Positions 8,464 to 19,171 of a DNA stretch of 64,000 bases are shown here, piece after piece. A program made the position numbers and the translations under genes. Each line of letters opens with the position of its first letter. The stretch's first letter is position 1. Below the pieces are notes generated by a model that was not told the DNA's origin, did no database searches, and saw nothing but the letters and a program-made list of their open reading frames with translations. The DNA comes from an uncultured Ellagibacter sp. (GTDB lineage: Bacteria; Actinomycetota; Coriobacteriia; Coriobacteriales; Eggerthellaceae), in contig CAKUKU010000003.1 of assembly GCA_934663775.1 (NCBI GenBank), positions 62,001-126,000 on the forward strand. Reading direction: 5' to 3'.

Positions 8464-9336
8464 CTACTCCTCCCAGCGGCCTGCGACGTATTCGACCAGG
8501 AAGTCGTAGAACCGCGCGGCCTGCGACCCCTCGGCGCAGCGGCTCGTCTTCGCGACGATGACCGTGCGCTCGAACTCGGGCTCCTCGAGGTGGATCAGCC
8601 TGCAGGTCGCAGGGTCGAGCTCGCCCCAGCTGTGATCGGGCCAAAACCCCACGCCGAGCCCCAGGCCGATCATCTTCTTCACGACGAGTGGGTTGTCGCT
8701 TTCGAAGGAGACGTGGGGCGCGAAGGCGCGCCGCGCGCAGAGGGTGTCGCACACCTCGCGGAAGCGCCGCGAGCCCGCAAGTGCGATGAACCGCTCGCCC
8801 GTGAAGTCCGCGAGCGACGCTGCGGCTCCAAGCGAGCTTCTTGCGGGCACGGCGATGCCGATGCGCTCGGTAAACGACGTCTTCTCCGCGGCGCCCTCGA
8901 TTGCGTTCGACCCGCGCGGCGTGACGGTCGTCACGACGACGTCGCGGTGCCGCTCGCGCTCATCCTGCGTGACCTCGAACGACACGCAGGGGTTGAGCTC
9001 GCTGTATGCGGCGATGCCGTCGATGGCGACGCCGGAGGCGGCATGCACGCCCACGCGCACCACGTCCTGCTCGCCTTGCTGGAACAGCTGCGCGTCGCGC
9101 GCGATGTTCTCGAGCGCCTCCGTCGCGGGCCTCACGCGGTCGCGGACGTAGGCGCCGGCGGGGGAGAGGCGTATCCCGCGCCCCGCGCGCTCGAAGAGGG
9201 GAACGCCGATCTCCTGCTCGAGCCGGTGGATCGACTGCGTGAGCGCGGGCTGGGCGATGTGGAGCTGCCTGGCCGTGTTGGTCATGTGCTCGCTTTCGGC
9301 CACGGCGAGGAAGTATTTCAGTTGGAGCAGTTCCAT
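8464..9336 (-). CDS. LysR-family transcriptional regulator
   Basis: A 290-residue DNA-binding regulator. The N-terminal winged helix is typical: LKYFLAVAESEHMTNTARQL followed by HIAQPALTQSIHRLEQEIG. The ligand-binding half runs from about residue 90. I chose the ATG at 9336 because AAAGG sits seven bases upstream, while an ATG 15 bases further out has no ribosome site. No metabolic gene is divergently paired with it: the next gene upstream is rpsL, 567 bases away. Target and effector cannot be assigned. The intergenic region holds AT-rich DNA (9352-9440) where an autoregulatory site would be expected, but no clear operator dyad was found. Confidence 0.9.
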   Translation of the reverse strand: MELLQLKYFLAVAESEHMTNTARQLHIAQPALTQSIHRLEQEIGVPLFERAGRGIRLSPAGAYVRDRVRPATEALENIARDAQLFQQGEQDVVRVGVHAASGVAIDGIAAYSELNPCVSFEVTQDERERHRDVVVTTVTPRGSNAIEGAAEKTSFTERIGIAVPARSSLGAAASLADFTGERFIALAGSRRFREVCDTLCARRAFAPHVSFESDNPLVVKKMIGLGLGVGFWPDHSWGELDPATCRLIHLEEPEFERTVIVAKTSRCAEGSQAARFYDFLVEYVAGRWEE

Positions 9337-9710
9337 GGGCGCGCCTTTCATAGCTATTGCGTTATCGGTTCGATTCCAAAGATATATTAGACATTATCAC
9401 GCGAGGGCATACCATAAAAAAGTACTGGATTATCCGGGCGAGTCGCTCATCCATCCCTATCACGGCTCGCAATGGTTTCGGGGTGCCTTCCCTCAGGCGC
9501 CCCGCTTTCATATGCATCCCCAAAAGAAATATGGAGAAGAAAAGGAGAGACGGCCAAGTTTTTGCTTTGCGCGACGCGCGGCAGCTCGCCCTCGTGTGCA
9601 AACCGGCCGCAAGAGCGCACGTTTCGCCTGTTCGCGAGCCATTTCACCGAAAGATCCCCCGAGGTCGCGCCGTTTACCCTAGGGAATGGACACGCCCGGA
9701 TGCGTGGCGT

Positions 9711-9739
9711 TTGACAAGCTGGTGTTCGGGCCTTATAGT
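9711..9739 (+). promoter_or_regulatory. Sigma-70-type promoter of the rpsL operon
   Basis: TTGACA at 9711-9716 and TATAGT at 9734-9739, with a 17-base spacer. It is the only promoter in the window with an excellent -35 box, as expected for a highly expressed ribosomal operon. Predicted leader length is about 158 bases. Confidence 0.85.
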
Positions 9740-9805
9740 ACCAACTCGCGCCGCATTGCGGCGTATATTTTCGTGTGCGCAACAGCTGAGCGTACATGAA
9801 AATGG

Positions 9806-9831
9806 GGGAGCGCCTCGCACGAGGTTCTCCC
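9806..9831 (+). promoter_or_regulatory. Leader hairpin upstream of rpsL
   Basis: GGGAG 9806-9810 pairs with CTCCC 9827-9831, and CCTC 9813-9816 with GAGG 9821-9824, around a GCAC loop. It lies in the transcribed leader. It has no U-run, so it is not a terminator. A role in ribosomal-protein feedback is possible but only inferred. Confidence 0.4.
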
Positions 9832-9903
9832 AGCAGGCACGCTGTTTCCCGCAGCCGCATGGTCAGGCTGCGTGAAGCCAGGTAGTAAAGAAGGAGAAGG
9901 AAC

Positions 9904-10275
9904 TTGCCTACTATTAACCAGCTGGTCCGCAAGGGCCGCAAGACGGCTGTCGCCAAGTCCAAGACGCCGGCGCTCAAGGGCAACCCGCAGAAGCGTGGCG
10001 TGTGCACCCGCGTGTACACCACCACCCCGAAGAAGCCGAACTCGGCTCTTCGTAAGGTTTGCCGTGTCCGCCTCGTCAACGGCATGGAAGTAACGGCCTA
10101 CATCCCCGGCGAAGGTCACAACCTCCAGGAGCACTCCATGGTGCTCATCCGCGGCGGTCGTGTTAAGGACCTTCCTGGTGTCCGTTACAAGGTCATCCGC
10201 GCTGCCCTCGACTGCGCCGCAGTCGACAAGCGCAAGCAGGCTCGCAGCCGCTATGGCGCCAAGCGCCCCAAATAA
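9904..10275 (+). CDS. rpsL: 30S ribosomal protein S12
   Basis: A core protein of the small-subunit decoding site. It has 123 residues, the usual length, from [11 protein letters not shown] to SRYGAKRPK. The decoding loop [11 protein letters not shown] and the [12 protein letters not shown] segment both keep the lysines found in streptomycin-sensitive bacteria. Translation begins at TTG 9904, preceded by AAGGAGAAGG. The TTG is fixed by the start of the conserved sequence. First gene of the str/S10 series. Confidence 0.98.
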   Translation: MPTINQLVRKGRKTAVAKSKTPALKGNPQKRGVCTRVYTTTPKKPNSALRKVCRVRLVNGMEVTAYIPGEGHNLQEHSMVLIRGGRVKDLPGVRYKVIRAALDCAAVDKRKQARSRYGAKRPK

Positions 10276-10295
10276 GTAAGCCGCTAAGTCGCGCG

Positions 10296-10313
10296 GGCCT
10301 TCAAAAAAAGGCC
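10296..10313 (+). other. Intercistronic hairpin between rpsL and rpsG
   Basis: GGCCTT 10296-10301 pairs with AAGGCC 10308-10313 around CAAAAA. No U-run follows, so it is more likely an mRNA processing or stability element than a terminator. Confidence 0.35.
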
Positions 10314-10368
10314 TAATGGGAGGATAAGAAAGCCCCCTCGAAGCGCGCAGGAAAGAAGGAGTTTTTCA

Positions 10369-10839
10369 ATGCCGCGTCGTGCAGCAGCAGTCCGCCGTGA
10401 AACTCAGCCGGACGCAAAGTTCAACAACCGTCTCGTCACCCAGCTGATCAACAAGATCATGCTCGATGGCAAGAAGTCCATCGCCGAGGGCATCGTCTAC
10501 GGTGCGTTCGACATCGTCGAGGAGAAGTCCGGCCAGGATCCCCTGTCCGTCTTCAAGAAGGCCATGGACAACGTTCGCCCCACCCTCGAGGTCAAGCCGA
10601 AGCGTGTCGGCGGCGCAACCTACCAGGTGCCGATGGAGGTCAACTCCCGTCGTGCCACCACGCTCGCCATCCGTTGGATCGTCGACTTCTCGCGCAAGCG
10701 CAAGGAGCACACCATGAAGCAGCGCCTCGCCGCCGAGATCATGGACGCCGCCGAGAACACCGGCGCTTCCGTCAAGAAGCGTGAGGACCTCTACAAGATG
10801 GCCGAGTCCAACCGTGCGTTCTCGCACTACCGCTTCTAG
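10369..10839 (+). CDS. rpsG: 30S ribosomal protein S7
   Basis: Primary 16S rRNA-binding protein that nucleates the small-subunit head. It has 156 residues, the standard length. Conserved segments are [25 protein letters not shown], and the C-terminal [29 protein letters not shown] lies upstream of the ATG. It sits between rpsL (93-base gap) and fusA (13-base gap), the classic str order. Confidence 0.98.
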   Translation: MPRRAAAVRRETQPDAKFNNRLVTQLINKIMLDGKKSIAEGIVYGAFDIVEEKSGQDPLSVFKKAMDNVRPTLEVKPKRVGGATYQVPMEVNSRRATTLAIRWIVDFSRKRKEHTMKQRLAAEIMDAAENTGASVKKREDLYKMAESNRAFSHYRF

Positions 10840-10852
10840 GGCGTGAGGGAAC

Positions 10853-12958
<2,106 letters not shown>

Positions 12959-12994
12959 TGCGCGGCTGCGACAAGCTTAATGGAGGTAAGATAA

Positions 12995-13303
12995 GTGGCT
13001 AATCAGAAGATTCGCATCCGCTTGAAGGGGTACGATCATGAGATCGTGGATCAGTCCACCAAGCTCATCGTCGATACCGCGCAGAAGACGGGTGCAAAAG
13101 TGTCCGGTCCTATTCCGCTGCCGACGGAGCGCAACCTGTATTGCGTCGTCAAGGGCCCGCACGTCGACAAGGATTCCCGCGAGCAGTTCGAGATGCGCAC
13201 TCACAAGCGCCTGATCGACATCCTGGAGCCGACCCCGAACACGGTCGATTCCCTGATGCGTCTCGATCTCCCGGCCGGCGTCGACATCGAGATCAAGCTG
13301 TAA
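12995..13303 (+). CDS. rpsJ: 30S ribosomal protein S10
   Basis: Small-subunit head protein that also works in NusB-dependent antitermination. It has 102 residues, the standard length. Features are [26 protein letters not shown] and the C-terminal [12 protein letters not shown]. It starts at GTG 12995 with GGAGG at 12982-12986. It begins what is normally the S10 operon. Here it follows fusA directly without a separate strong promoter that I can see. Confidence 0.97.
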   Translation: MANQKIRIRLKGYDHEIVDQSTKLIVDTAQKTGAKVSGPIPLPTERNLYCVVKGPHVDKDSREQFEMRTHKRLIDILEPTPNTVDSLMRLDLPAGVDIEIKL

Positions 13304-13317
13304 GGGGGCTCTCTTAA

Positions 13318-13938
13318 ATGATTAATGCAATCTTTGGCAAGAAGATCGGTATGACGCAGATCTTCGCTGAGAACGAAACCGTCGTTCCCGTTACCGTTAT
13401 CCAGTGCGAGCCGAACAAGGTTTGCCAGGTGAAGACGAAGGCAACCGACGGTTACGAAGCTGTTCAGTTGGGCTTCGGCGCAATCAAGCCGAAGAAGGTC
13501 AACAAGCCGATGGCGGGCCATTTCGAGAAGCTCGGCACCGAGCCTGTTCGTTACCTGCGCGAGGTTCGCGTCGAGGACGCGAGCGAGTACAAGACGGGCG
13601 ACCTGCAGACCGTCGCGGCATTCGCCGACGTGAAGAAGGTCGACGTTACCGGCACTTCCAAGGGCAAAGGCTTCGCCGGCGTCATCAAGCGCTACGGCTT
13701 CGCCGGCGGCCCTGGCGGACATGGTGCGCACTTCCATCGCGCTCCCGGTTCGGTCGGCCAGTGCGCAACCCCGTCCCGCGTCTTCAAGGGCGTTCGCATG
13801 CCGGGTCACATGGGCTGCGATACCGTTACCGTGAAGAACCTCGAGGTCGTTCGCATCGACGAGGAGCAGAACCTCATCCTCGTCAAGGGCGGCATCCCGG
13901 GCGGCAAGAACGGCATCGTGCGCGTGCGCATGGCGTAG
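13318..13938 (+). CDS. rplC: 50S ribosomal protein L3
   Basis: Early-assembly large-subunit protein near the peptidyl-transferase centre. It has 206 residues. Features are GKKIGMTQIFAENETVVPVT at the N-terminus, the GTSKGKGFAG loop, GGPGGHGAHFHRAPGSVG and RMPGHMGCDTVT. It lies 14 bases after rpsJ, with a GGGGG-containing ribosome site. Confidence 0.97.
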   Translation: MINAIFGKKIGMTQIFAENETVVPVTVIQCEPNKVCQVKTKATDGYEAVQLGFGAIKPKKVNKPMAGHFEKLGTEPVRYLREVRVEDASEYKTGDLQTVAAFADVKKVDVTGTSKGKGFAGVIKRYGFAGGPGGHGAHFHRAPGSVGQCATPSRVFKGVRMPGHMGCDTVTVKNLEVVRIDEEQNLILVKGGIPGGKNGIVRVRMA

Positions 13939-13969
13939 TTAGTAACGAAGATTAGGAGCTGCATTACAT

Positions 13970-14593
13970 ATGGCAACGATTGATATCAAGGACGCGAAGG
14001 GTGAGAAGACCGGCACCGCCGAGCTCAATCCTTCCGTGTTCGGCATCGAGCCGAACGTCCCGGTCATGCACCTTGCGGTCCGCGCGCAGCGCGCTTCGTG
14101 GCGCCAGGGCACGCATGACACCAAGACCCGCGGCGAGGTCCGTGGCGGCGGCAAGAAGCCGTGGCGCCAGAAGGGCACCGGCCGCGCTCGTCAGGGCACC
14201 ATCCGCGCACCTCAATGGGCTGGCGGCGGCACCGTGTTCGGTCCGCATCCCCGTTCCTACGAGATGAAGATCAACAAGAAGGAAGTCAAACTCGCGATGC
14301 GCTCCGCGCTCTCCGCGAAGCTCGCCGACAACCAGCTCATGGTCGTCGCTGACTGGAACTTCGAGAAGCCCTGCACCAAGGACGCCGTTGCTGCCCTGAA
14401 GGCACTCGGCATCGAAGGCCGCGTGACGCTCGTGATCGGCAATGAGGACATCAACACCTACAAGTCCTTCCGCAACATCCCGACCGTCACCATCGTCCCG
14501 GTGTGCATGATCAATACCTACGACTTCTTGGATAACAAGACGCTCGTGCTGACTGAGTCCACCCTGGCCCGCATCGAGGAGGTGCTTGCATAA
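13970..14593 (+). CDS. rplD: 50S ribosomal protein L4
   Basis: Large-subunit protein lining the exit tunnel, and in some bacteria a repressor of its own operon. It has 207 residues. The tunnel-loop region GGGKKPWRQKGTGRARQGT and the following APQWAGGGTVFGP are present. AGGAGCTG lies upstream of the ATG. Its stop is followed at once by the rplW ATG. Confidence 0.97.
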   Translation: MATIDIKDAKGEKTGTAELNPSVFGIEPNVPVMHLAVRAQRASWRQGTHDTKTRGEVRGGGKKPWRQKGTGRARQGTIRAPQWAGGGTVFGPHPRSYEMKINKKEVKLAMRSALSAKLADNQLMVVADWNFEKPCTKDAVAALKALGIEGRVTLVIGNEDINTYKSFRNIPTVTIVPVCMINTYDFLDNKTLVLTESTLARIEEVLA

Positions 14594-14878
14594 ATGAAGG
14601 ATCCTCGCGAGGTTATCATCCGCCCCGTCATCACGGAGCACAGCTACGACATGATGGAGAAGAACACCTACACCTTCGAGGTCGCCAAGACCTCCAACAA
14701 GGTTGAGATCCGTCAGGCAGTTGAGGCCATCTTCAACGTGACGGTGACCAAGGTGAACACCCTGAACGTGAAGTCCAAGCCGAAGCGCATGCGCGGTGCG
14801 GCTGGCCGTACCCGTACGTGGAAGAAGGCTATGGTCACGCTCAAGGAAGGCGATTCCATCGAGCTGTTCAACGCATAG
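14594..14878 (+). CDS. rplW: 50S ribosomal protein L23
   Basis: Exit-tunnel protein and docking site for trigger factor and the signal recognition particle. It has 94 residues, a normal length. Features are VIIRPVITEHSYDMMEKNTY, the KVEIRQAVEAIFNV helix and VNTLNVKSKPKR with an arginine-rich loop. It is the last gene of this ribosomal series and is followed by a terminator 32 bases on. rplB, usually next, is absent from the window. Confidence 0.97.
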   Translation: MKDPREVIIRPVITEHSYDMMEKNTYTFEVAKTSNKVEIRQAVEAIFNVTVTKVNTLNVKSKPKRMRGAAGRTRTWKKAMVTLKEGDSIELFNA

Positions 14879-14910
14879 AGCTTCGTCTCTGAGCGTTTGA
14901 AGCTTATCGT

Positions 14911-14946
14911 AAAGCCCCAGGTTATTTGACCTGGGGCTTTTTCTTT
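14911..14946 (+). terminator. Strong terminator after rplW
   Basis: Perfect 12-base arms, AAAGCCCCAGGT 14911-14922 and ACCTGGGGCTTT 14929-14940. The loop is TATTTG and the stem is followed by TTCTTTCTT. This marks a real end to the ribosomal transcript. Confidence 0.92.
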
Positions 14947-15003
14947 CTTGACGCCTGTTATCCTTTGCTCTTGGGCAACCTCGAGCGCGTTAAACGGTGA
15001 GGT

Positions 15004-15014
15004 TTCGCTATAAT
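15004..15014 (+). promoter_or_regulatory. Promoter of the ABC ATPase gene (TTTCGCTATAAT)
   Basis: TATAAT at 15009-15014 with TTCGC directly before it and no good -35 box. It overlaps an in-frame ATG at 15013. That ATG would therefore lie upstream of the transcript start, which favours the ATG at 15046 as the true start. Confidence 0.65.
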
Positions 15015-15045
15015 GGGACAAACGACGATATTTCGAGGAGTCCGC

Positions 15046-15747
15046 ATGGCGTTTATCGAGTTCCGCGATGTCCGAAAAATCTATCAGATGGGCGAGGTTG
15101 AGGTCGCCGCCGTCGATGGCATGTCGTTTTCCATCGAAAAGGGCGAGTTCGTCGTGGTTGTAGGTCCTTCGGGCTCGGGTAAGACCACGCTTCTGAACAT
15201 GCTCGGCGGCATGGATTCCTGCACGTCGGGCACGATCATGCTCGATGGGCGCGAGGTGAGCTCGTTCGGCGAGAAGGAACTCACGTATTACCGCCGCTAC
15301 GACATCGGCTTCGTATTCCAGTTCTACAACCTCGTGCAGAACCTGACGGCGCTCGAGAACGTCGAGCTCGCAAGCCAAATCTGCACCGACCCACTCGACG
15401 CTGCCGACGTGCTCGCGCAGGTGGGGCTCTCGCATCGCATGGACAACTTCCCCTCGCAGCTCTCGGGCGGCGAGCAGCAGCGCGTTGCTATTGCCCGTGC
15501 GCTCGCGAAGAACCCGAAGGTGCTTTTGGCCGACGAGCCCACAGGCGCCCTCGACTACAAGACGGGCAAGGCCATCCTGAAGCTTTTGCAGGATACGTGC
15601 GCACGTACGGGTAAGACGGTCGTGCTCATCACGCATAACTCCGCGTTCACCTCCATCGCCGACCGCGTGATTCGTATCCGCGAGGGCAAGGTTGCCGCCA
15701 TCGAGCAGAACGCCCATCCCGCTTCCGCCGAGACGATCGAGTGGTAG
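15046..15747 (+). CDS. ABC transporter ATP-binding protein, FtsE/MacB/LolD type
   Basis: ATPase subunit for the large permease encoded next. It has 233 residues from ATG 15046, which has CGAGGAG five bases upstream. Motifs are Walker [13 protein letters not shown], signature [15 protein letters not shown], Walker [13 protein letters not shown] and the switch His in LITHNS. The sequence is closest to the MacB/LolD class that works with FtsX-like permeases. A tandem permease gene begins three bases after the stop. Confidence 0.95.
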   Translation: MAFIEFRDVRKIYQMGEVEVAAVDGMSFSIEKGEFVVVVGPSGSGKTTLLNMLGGMDSCTSGTIMLDGREVSSFGEKELTYYRRYDIGFVFQFYNLVQNLTALENVELASQICTDPLDAADVLAQVGLSHRMDNFPSQLSGGEQQRVAIARALAKNPKVLLADEPTGALDYKTGKAILKLLQDTCARTGKTVVLITHNSAFTSIADRVIRIREGKVAAIEQNAHPASAETIEW

Positions 15748-15750
15748 CCG

Positions 15751-18700
15751 ATGGCCAGGGCATTCCGTAAAGAAGTCACGCGCTCGATCACCGGCTCGCT
15801 CGGGCGCTTCCTCGCGATCGCGATCATCGCGGCGCTTGGCTGCGGCTTCTACGCGGGCTTGCGTCTTACCGGGCCCGACATGCGGCTCGCGGGCGACACG
15901 TACTACGACGCGACGAACCTGTGCGATTTGCGCGTCGTGTCCACGCTCGGCTTCACCGATGACCAGATTGATGAGATTTCCCAGGTCGAAGGCGTAAGCG
16001 GCGTGATGCCCGCCTACGAGACGGATGTTATCGCGCAGGTCGACGGAGTGCAGTACACCACGCGCATCCACTCGCTCGACGTCGATAAGGCGCGGGCGAG
16101 CGAATGCGACGACGGTCTGAACGTCGAATCCGAGGACCCGAATTACATCAACCGACCCATCCTGGTCGAGGGGTCGTGGCCCGAATCGAACGACGAGTGT
16201 TTGTTGTCCGCCGACACGGTGTGGTCGACTGAGGTGAACGTCGGCGATAAGGTCCTGCTTGCGGAGGGGACCTCCGATCTCGAAGACACCTTCGCCGTTC
16301 ACGAGTACACGGTCTCGGGCTTTGTCCGCTCCTCGTATTACACGTGCTCGACCTCGGTGGGGTCGACGTCGCTCGGGTCGGGGCAGCTCGCGACCTTCGC
16401 TTATGTCCCCGAGGGTGCCTTCGCGGAGGATTTCCCCTATACCGAGGCGTTTATCACCGTCGCCGGCGCTCGTGGGGCGCAGTGGTCGACCGACGAGTAC
16501 CAGTCGCTCGTCGACGACGTGGCCGCGCGCATCAACGGCATCTCGGGCGACCTTCTGGCCTCGCGCCTTGACGGCATCCGCGCCGATGCACAGGCGGAAT
16601 TAGACGACAGCCGTGCCGACTTCGAGCGCGAGCGCGCCGACGCGATGCAGAAGCTCGACGACGCGCAGTCCGAGCTCGACGACGCGAAGGCGAAGCTTGA
16701 TTCCGCGGCGGCGCAGCTCGCGAGCTCCCAGGCGACAATCGACTCGAGCGCCCGCGACCTTGCGAGCGGCCAGGCGCAGCTCGCGAGCGCGCGCGCGGAA
16801 CTCGACGCCCAGCGTGCGGCTGCCGAAGAGCAGTTTGCCGCCGCCGAGGAGCAGCTCGACGCCGCGCAATCGAGCTACGATGCCGCCATGGCGCAGCGCG
16901 CTCAGCTCGACGCGCAGCGCGCGCAGGCGCAAGCTGCGGGAATGACGGACGTCGTGGCGCAGCTCGACGCCGCGATCGCGCAGATCGACGCGCAGACCGC
17001 GGGCGTTCCCGAGCAGATCGCTCAGGGCAGGGGCCAGCTCGCCGAGCAGCGCTCTCAGGCGCAGGCGAGCATGGACGCCGCCGAAGACGAACTCGCGAGC
17101 TCCCAGGCGACCATCGATGCCGGCCGCGCGCAGCTTCGGTCGGGCCGCCGTCAGCTTCAGTCGGGTCGTGCCGAGTACGCCGAGGGACTTTCGCAGTATG
17201 AAGACGGCGCGAGTGAGCTTGACTCCCAGCGCGCCGACGCAGAGGAGCAGTTCGCGGACGCCGAGGCGAAACTCGCCGATGCCCAAGCTGACGTGGACGC
17301 GATCGCCGATACCGAGGGTGAGGTGTACGTGCTCGACCTCACGAAGAACGTCGGTGCCGAGAGCTTCAGGTCGGACGCGGGGCGCATCGACCAGATCGCC
17401 CAGGTGTTCCCGTTTCTGTTCTTCCTCGTGGCGGCGCTCGTCTCGCTTACTACCATGACGCGCATGGTAGAGGAGGAGCGCGTGCTCATCGGCACGTACA
17501 AGGCGCTTGGCTACAGCAAGGCGCGCATCACCTCGAAATACCTCATCTACGCCATCGTGGCGAGCGGTGTGGGCGCGGTCGTGGGTATCGTCGCGCTCTC
17601 GAAGTTCCTGCCGTGGTTCATCATGGGCGCCTACGCGATCATCTACGCGGTGCCGTGCCGCCCGTGCCCGATCGACCCTGTCATGACGGCCGCCTCCGCA
17701 GGGCTCGGCGTGGGAATCACCGTCGTCGCCACGTGGTTCGCCGCGGCGTCCACCCTGCGCGAGCGTCCGGCGTTTCTCATGTTGCCGCGAGCGCCGAAGG
17801 CGGGCAAGCGCATCCTGCTCGAACGTATCCGCCCTCTGTGGCGCCGCCTGTCGTTCTCCGCGAAGGTCACGGCGCGCAATCTCTTCCGCTACAAGCGCCG
17901 CTTCATCATGGCGATCGTGGGCATAGCGGGCTGCACGGCGCTTCTGCTCACGGGCTTGGGGTTGCAAAACGCCATCAACGACATCATCGACAAGCAATAC
18001 GGCGAGCTCTACCACTACAACGCCATCGTTCGCATGGATTCCGATGCCACAGCCGACGAGAAAACCCAGGTGGAGGATCGGGTCGAGGAAGATTCCTCGG
18101 GGGATTTCACCTGGCTTGCCGCCGAGAACAAGCAGGCGCAGTCCGTCTCCGGCGACGAGGGCTCCGACGTAAGCCAGCATCGCATCGACATCGTTGTGCC
18201 CGAACACCCCGACAACTTCGGCGATTTCAACACGCTGCGCACGCGCGAAGGGCATGAGCCGCTTGTGCTCTCCGACGACGGAGTGCTCGTGAGCGAGAAG
18301 CTGGCGACGGAGCTTTCCCTTAAGGTTGGCAGCACGTTTTCCATCTTCGATGAGGACGCCGTGGGCGACGCGACAGGCGACGGGCGCGAGGTCACCGTGG
18401 CGGGCATCATGGAGAATTACGTGGGGCATTACGTGTACTTCACGCCCGAGCTCTACGAGCAGGTGATGGGGAAGGATCCCGCCTTCACCACGCTCTACGC
18501 GAACGTGGTGGAAGACGAGGGCACGCGCGAGACGCTCTCCGACGATCTGCTCGCGACCGACGGCGTGAAGACGGTCACCTACAACGATGAAACGATCGAT
18601 AGTTACCGAACCATGCTCAAGAGCGTCGACAGCGTGGTCGTCGTGCTCGTGATCGCGGCGGCGCTGCTCGCTTTCGTGGTGCTCTATAACCTGACGAACA

Positions 18701-19026
18701 TCAACATCACCGAGCGCGTGCGCGAGATCGCCACCTTGAAGGTGCTCGGCTTCACATCGCGCGAGGTCGACGCGTACATCTACCGCGAAACGCTGCTGCT
18801 TGCGGTGATCGGCGCGCTTGTGGGGCTTCTGCTCGGCATCGCGATGGAGGGTTTCGTCGTGGTGACGGCCGAGGTTGACCAGGTCATGTTCGGCCGCGAC
18901 ATCCATGCGGCAAGCTTCATCATCGCGTTTTTGCTCACCATGGTGTTCTCGGTGATTGTGACGCTTGCCATGCGCCCGAAGCTGCGCCATATCGACATGG
19001 TCGAGAGCCTGAAGTCGAACGAATAG
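15751..19026 (+). CDS. Giant FtsX-type ABC permease with long extracytoplasmic coiled coil
   Basis: A 1091-residue membrane protein. The N-terminal membrane helix is FLAIAIIAALGCGFYAGLRL (about residues 22-41), followed by a MacB-like extracytoplasmic region. Residues of about 280-525 are an Ala/Gln/Asp/Glu-rich coiled coil with many repeats such as AQAELDDSRADFERERADA. A first FtsX core of about three helices follows (about 555-680). Then come another membrane anchor (near 715), a second extracytoplasmic region, and a C-terminal FtsX core (about 960-1080, with LTNINITERVREIATLKVLG). It forms a pair with the ATPase at 15046. Such pairs act as mechanotransmission or export systems. Substrate unknown. 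Confidence 0.93.
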   Translation: MARAFRKEVTRSITGSLGRFLAIAIIAALGCGFYAGLRLTGPDMRLAGDTYYDATNLCDLRVVSTLGFTDDQIDEISQVEGVSGVMPAYETDVIAQVDGVQYTTRIHSLDVDKARASECDDGLNVESEDPNYINRPILVEGSWPESNDECLLSADTVWSTEVNVGDKVLLAEGTSDLEDTFAVHEYTVSGFVRSSYYTCSTSVGSTSLGSGQLATFAYVPEGAFAEDFPYTEAFITVAGARGAQWSTDEYQSLVDDVAARINGISGDLLASRLDGIRADAQAELDDSRADFERERADAMQKLDDAQSELDDAKAKLDSAAAQLASSQATIDSSARDLASGQAQLASARAELDAQRAAAEEQFAAAEEQLDAAQSSYDAAMAQRAQLDAQRAQAQAAGMTDVVAQLDAAIAQIDAQTAGVPEQIAQGRGQLAEQRSQAQASMDAAEDELASSQATIDAGRAQLRSGRRQLQSGRAEYAEGLSQYEDGASELDSQRADAEEQFADAEAKLADAQADVDAIADTEGEVYVLDLTKNVGAESFRSDAGRIDQIAQVFPFLFFLVAALVSLTTMTRMVEEERVLIGTYKALGYSKARITSKYLIYAIVASGVGAVVGIVALSKFLPWFIMGAYAIIYAVPCRPCPIDPVMTAASAGLGVGITVVATWFAAASTLRERPAFLMLPRAPKAGKRILLERIRPLWRRLSFSAKVTARNLFRYKRRFIMAIVGIAGCTALLLTGLGLQNAINDIIDKQYGELYHYNAIVRMDSDATADEKTQVEDRVEEDSSGDFTWLAAENKQAQSVSGDEGSDVSQHRIDIVVPEHPDNFGDFNTLRTREGHEPLVLSDDGVLVSEKLATELSLKVGSTFSIFDEDAVGDATGDGREVTVAGIMENYVGHYVYFTPELYEQVMGKDPAFTTLYANVVEDEGTRETLSDDLLATDGVKTVTYNDETIDSYRTMLKSVDSVVVVLVIAAALLAFVVLYNLTNINITERVREIATLKVLGFTSREVDAYIYRETLLLAVIGALVGLLLGIAMEGFVVVTAEVDQVMFGRDIHAASFIIAFLLTMVFSVIVTLAMRPKLRHIDMVESLKSNE

Positions 19027-19053
19027 GGCGTCCGCCTGGCCGCATAAGCCCTC

Positions 19054-19087
19054 CGGCATGAGCCCATCTGGGTATCTTTTCATGCCG
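19054..19087 (+). terminator. Possible weak terminator after the FtsX permease
   Basis: Eight-base arms CGGCATGA 19054-19061 and TCATGCCG 19080-19087 enclose a small CCCA/TGGG hairpin and a TATCTTT stretch. There is no U-run behind the outer stem, so termination is uncertain. Confidence 0.35.
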
Positions 19088-19111
19088 CATGCGGGATGAA
19101 CCCCTCGCATG

Positions 19112-19123
19112 TTGCGCTACAAT
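19112..19123 (+). promoter_or_regulatory. Promoter-like word (TTGCGCTACAAT) upstream of tig
   Basis: TACAAT at 19118-19123 preceded by TTGCGC, matching the recurrent CGCTAYAMT word. It lies 48 bases before the tig ATG at 19172. It excludes an in-frame ATG at 19109, which lies upstream of it. Confidence 0.55.
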
Positions 19124-19171
19124 CTCCCCAGACGAGTTAGGCGATTCCCATGCGAAAGGGGACTAGAGGAA

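Larger units (their letters stand above)
9337..9903. other. Intergenic region between the LysR gene and rpsL
   Basis: A stretch of 567 bases without a convincing gene. The first 100 bases are AT-rich and probably hold the LysR promoter. 9440-9700 shows no structure I can name; short open frames there have neither a ribosome site nor family features. The rpsL promoter (9711-9739) and its leader hairpin (9806-9831) occupy the last 190 bases. Confidence 0.6.

Noticed and set aside
9447..10085. A 212-codon minus-strand open frame upstream of rpsL
   Set aside because: It overlaps the rpsL promoter and coding sequence, and I see no ribosome site or family feature.
16600..19110. An 836-codon open frame on the minus strand opposite the FtsX permease
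   Set aside because: Composition is Arg/His/Leu-rich with no family features, and the plus strand encodes a clear ABC permease.
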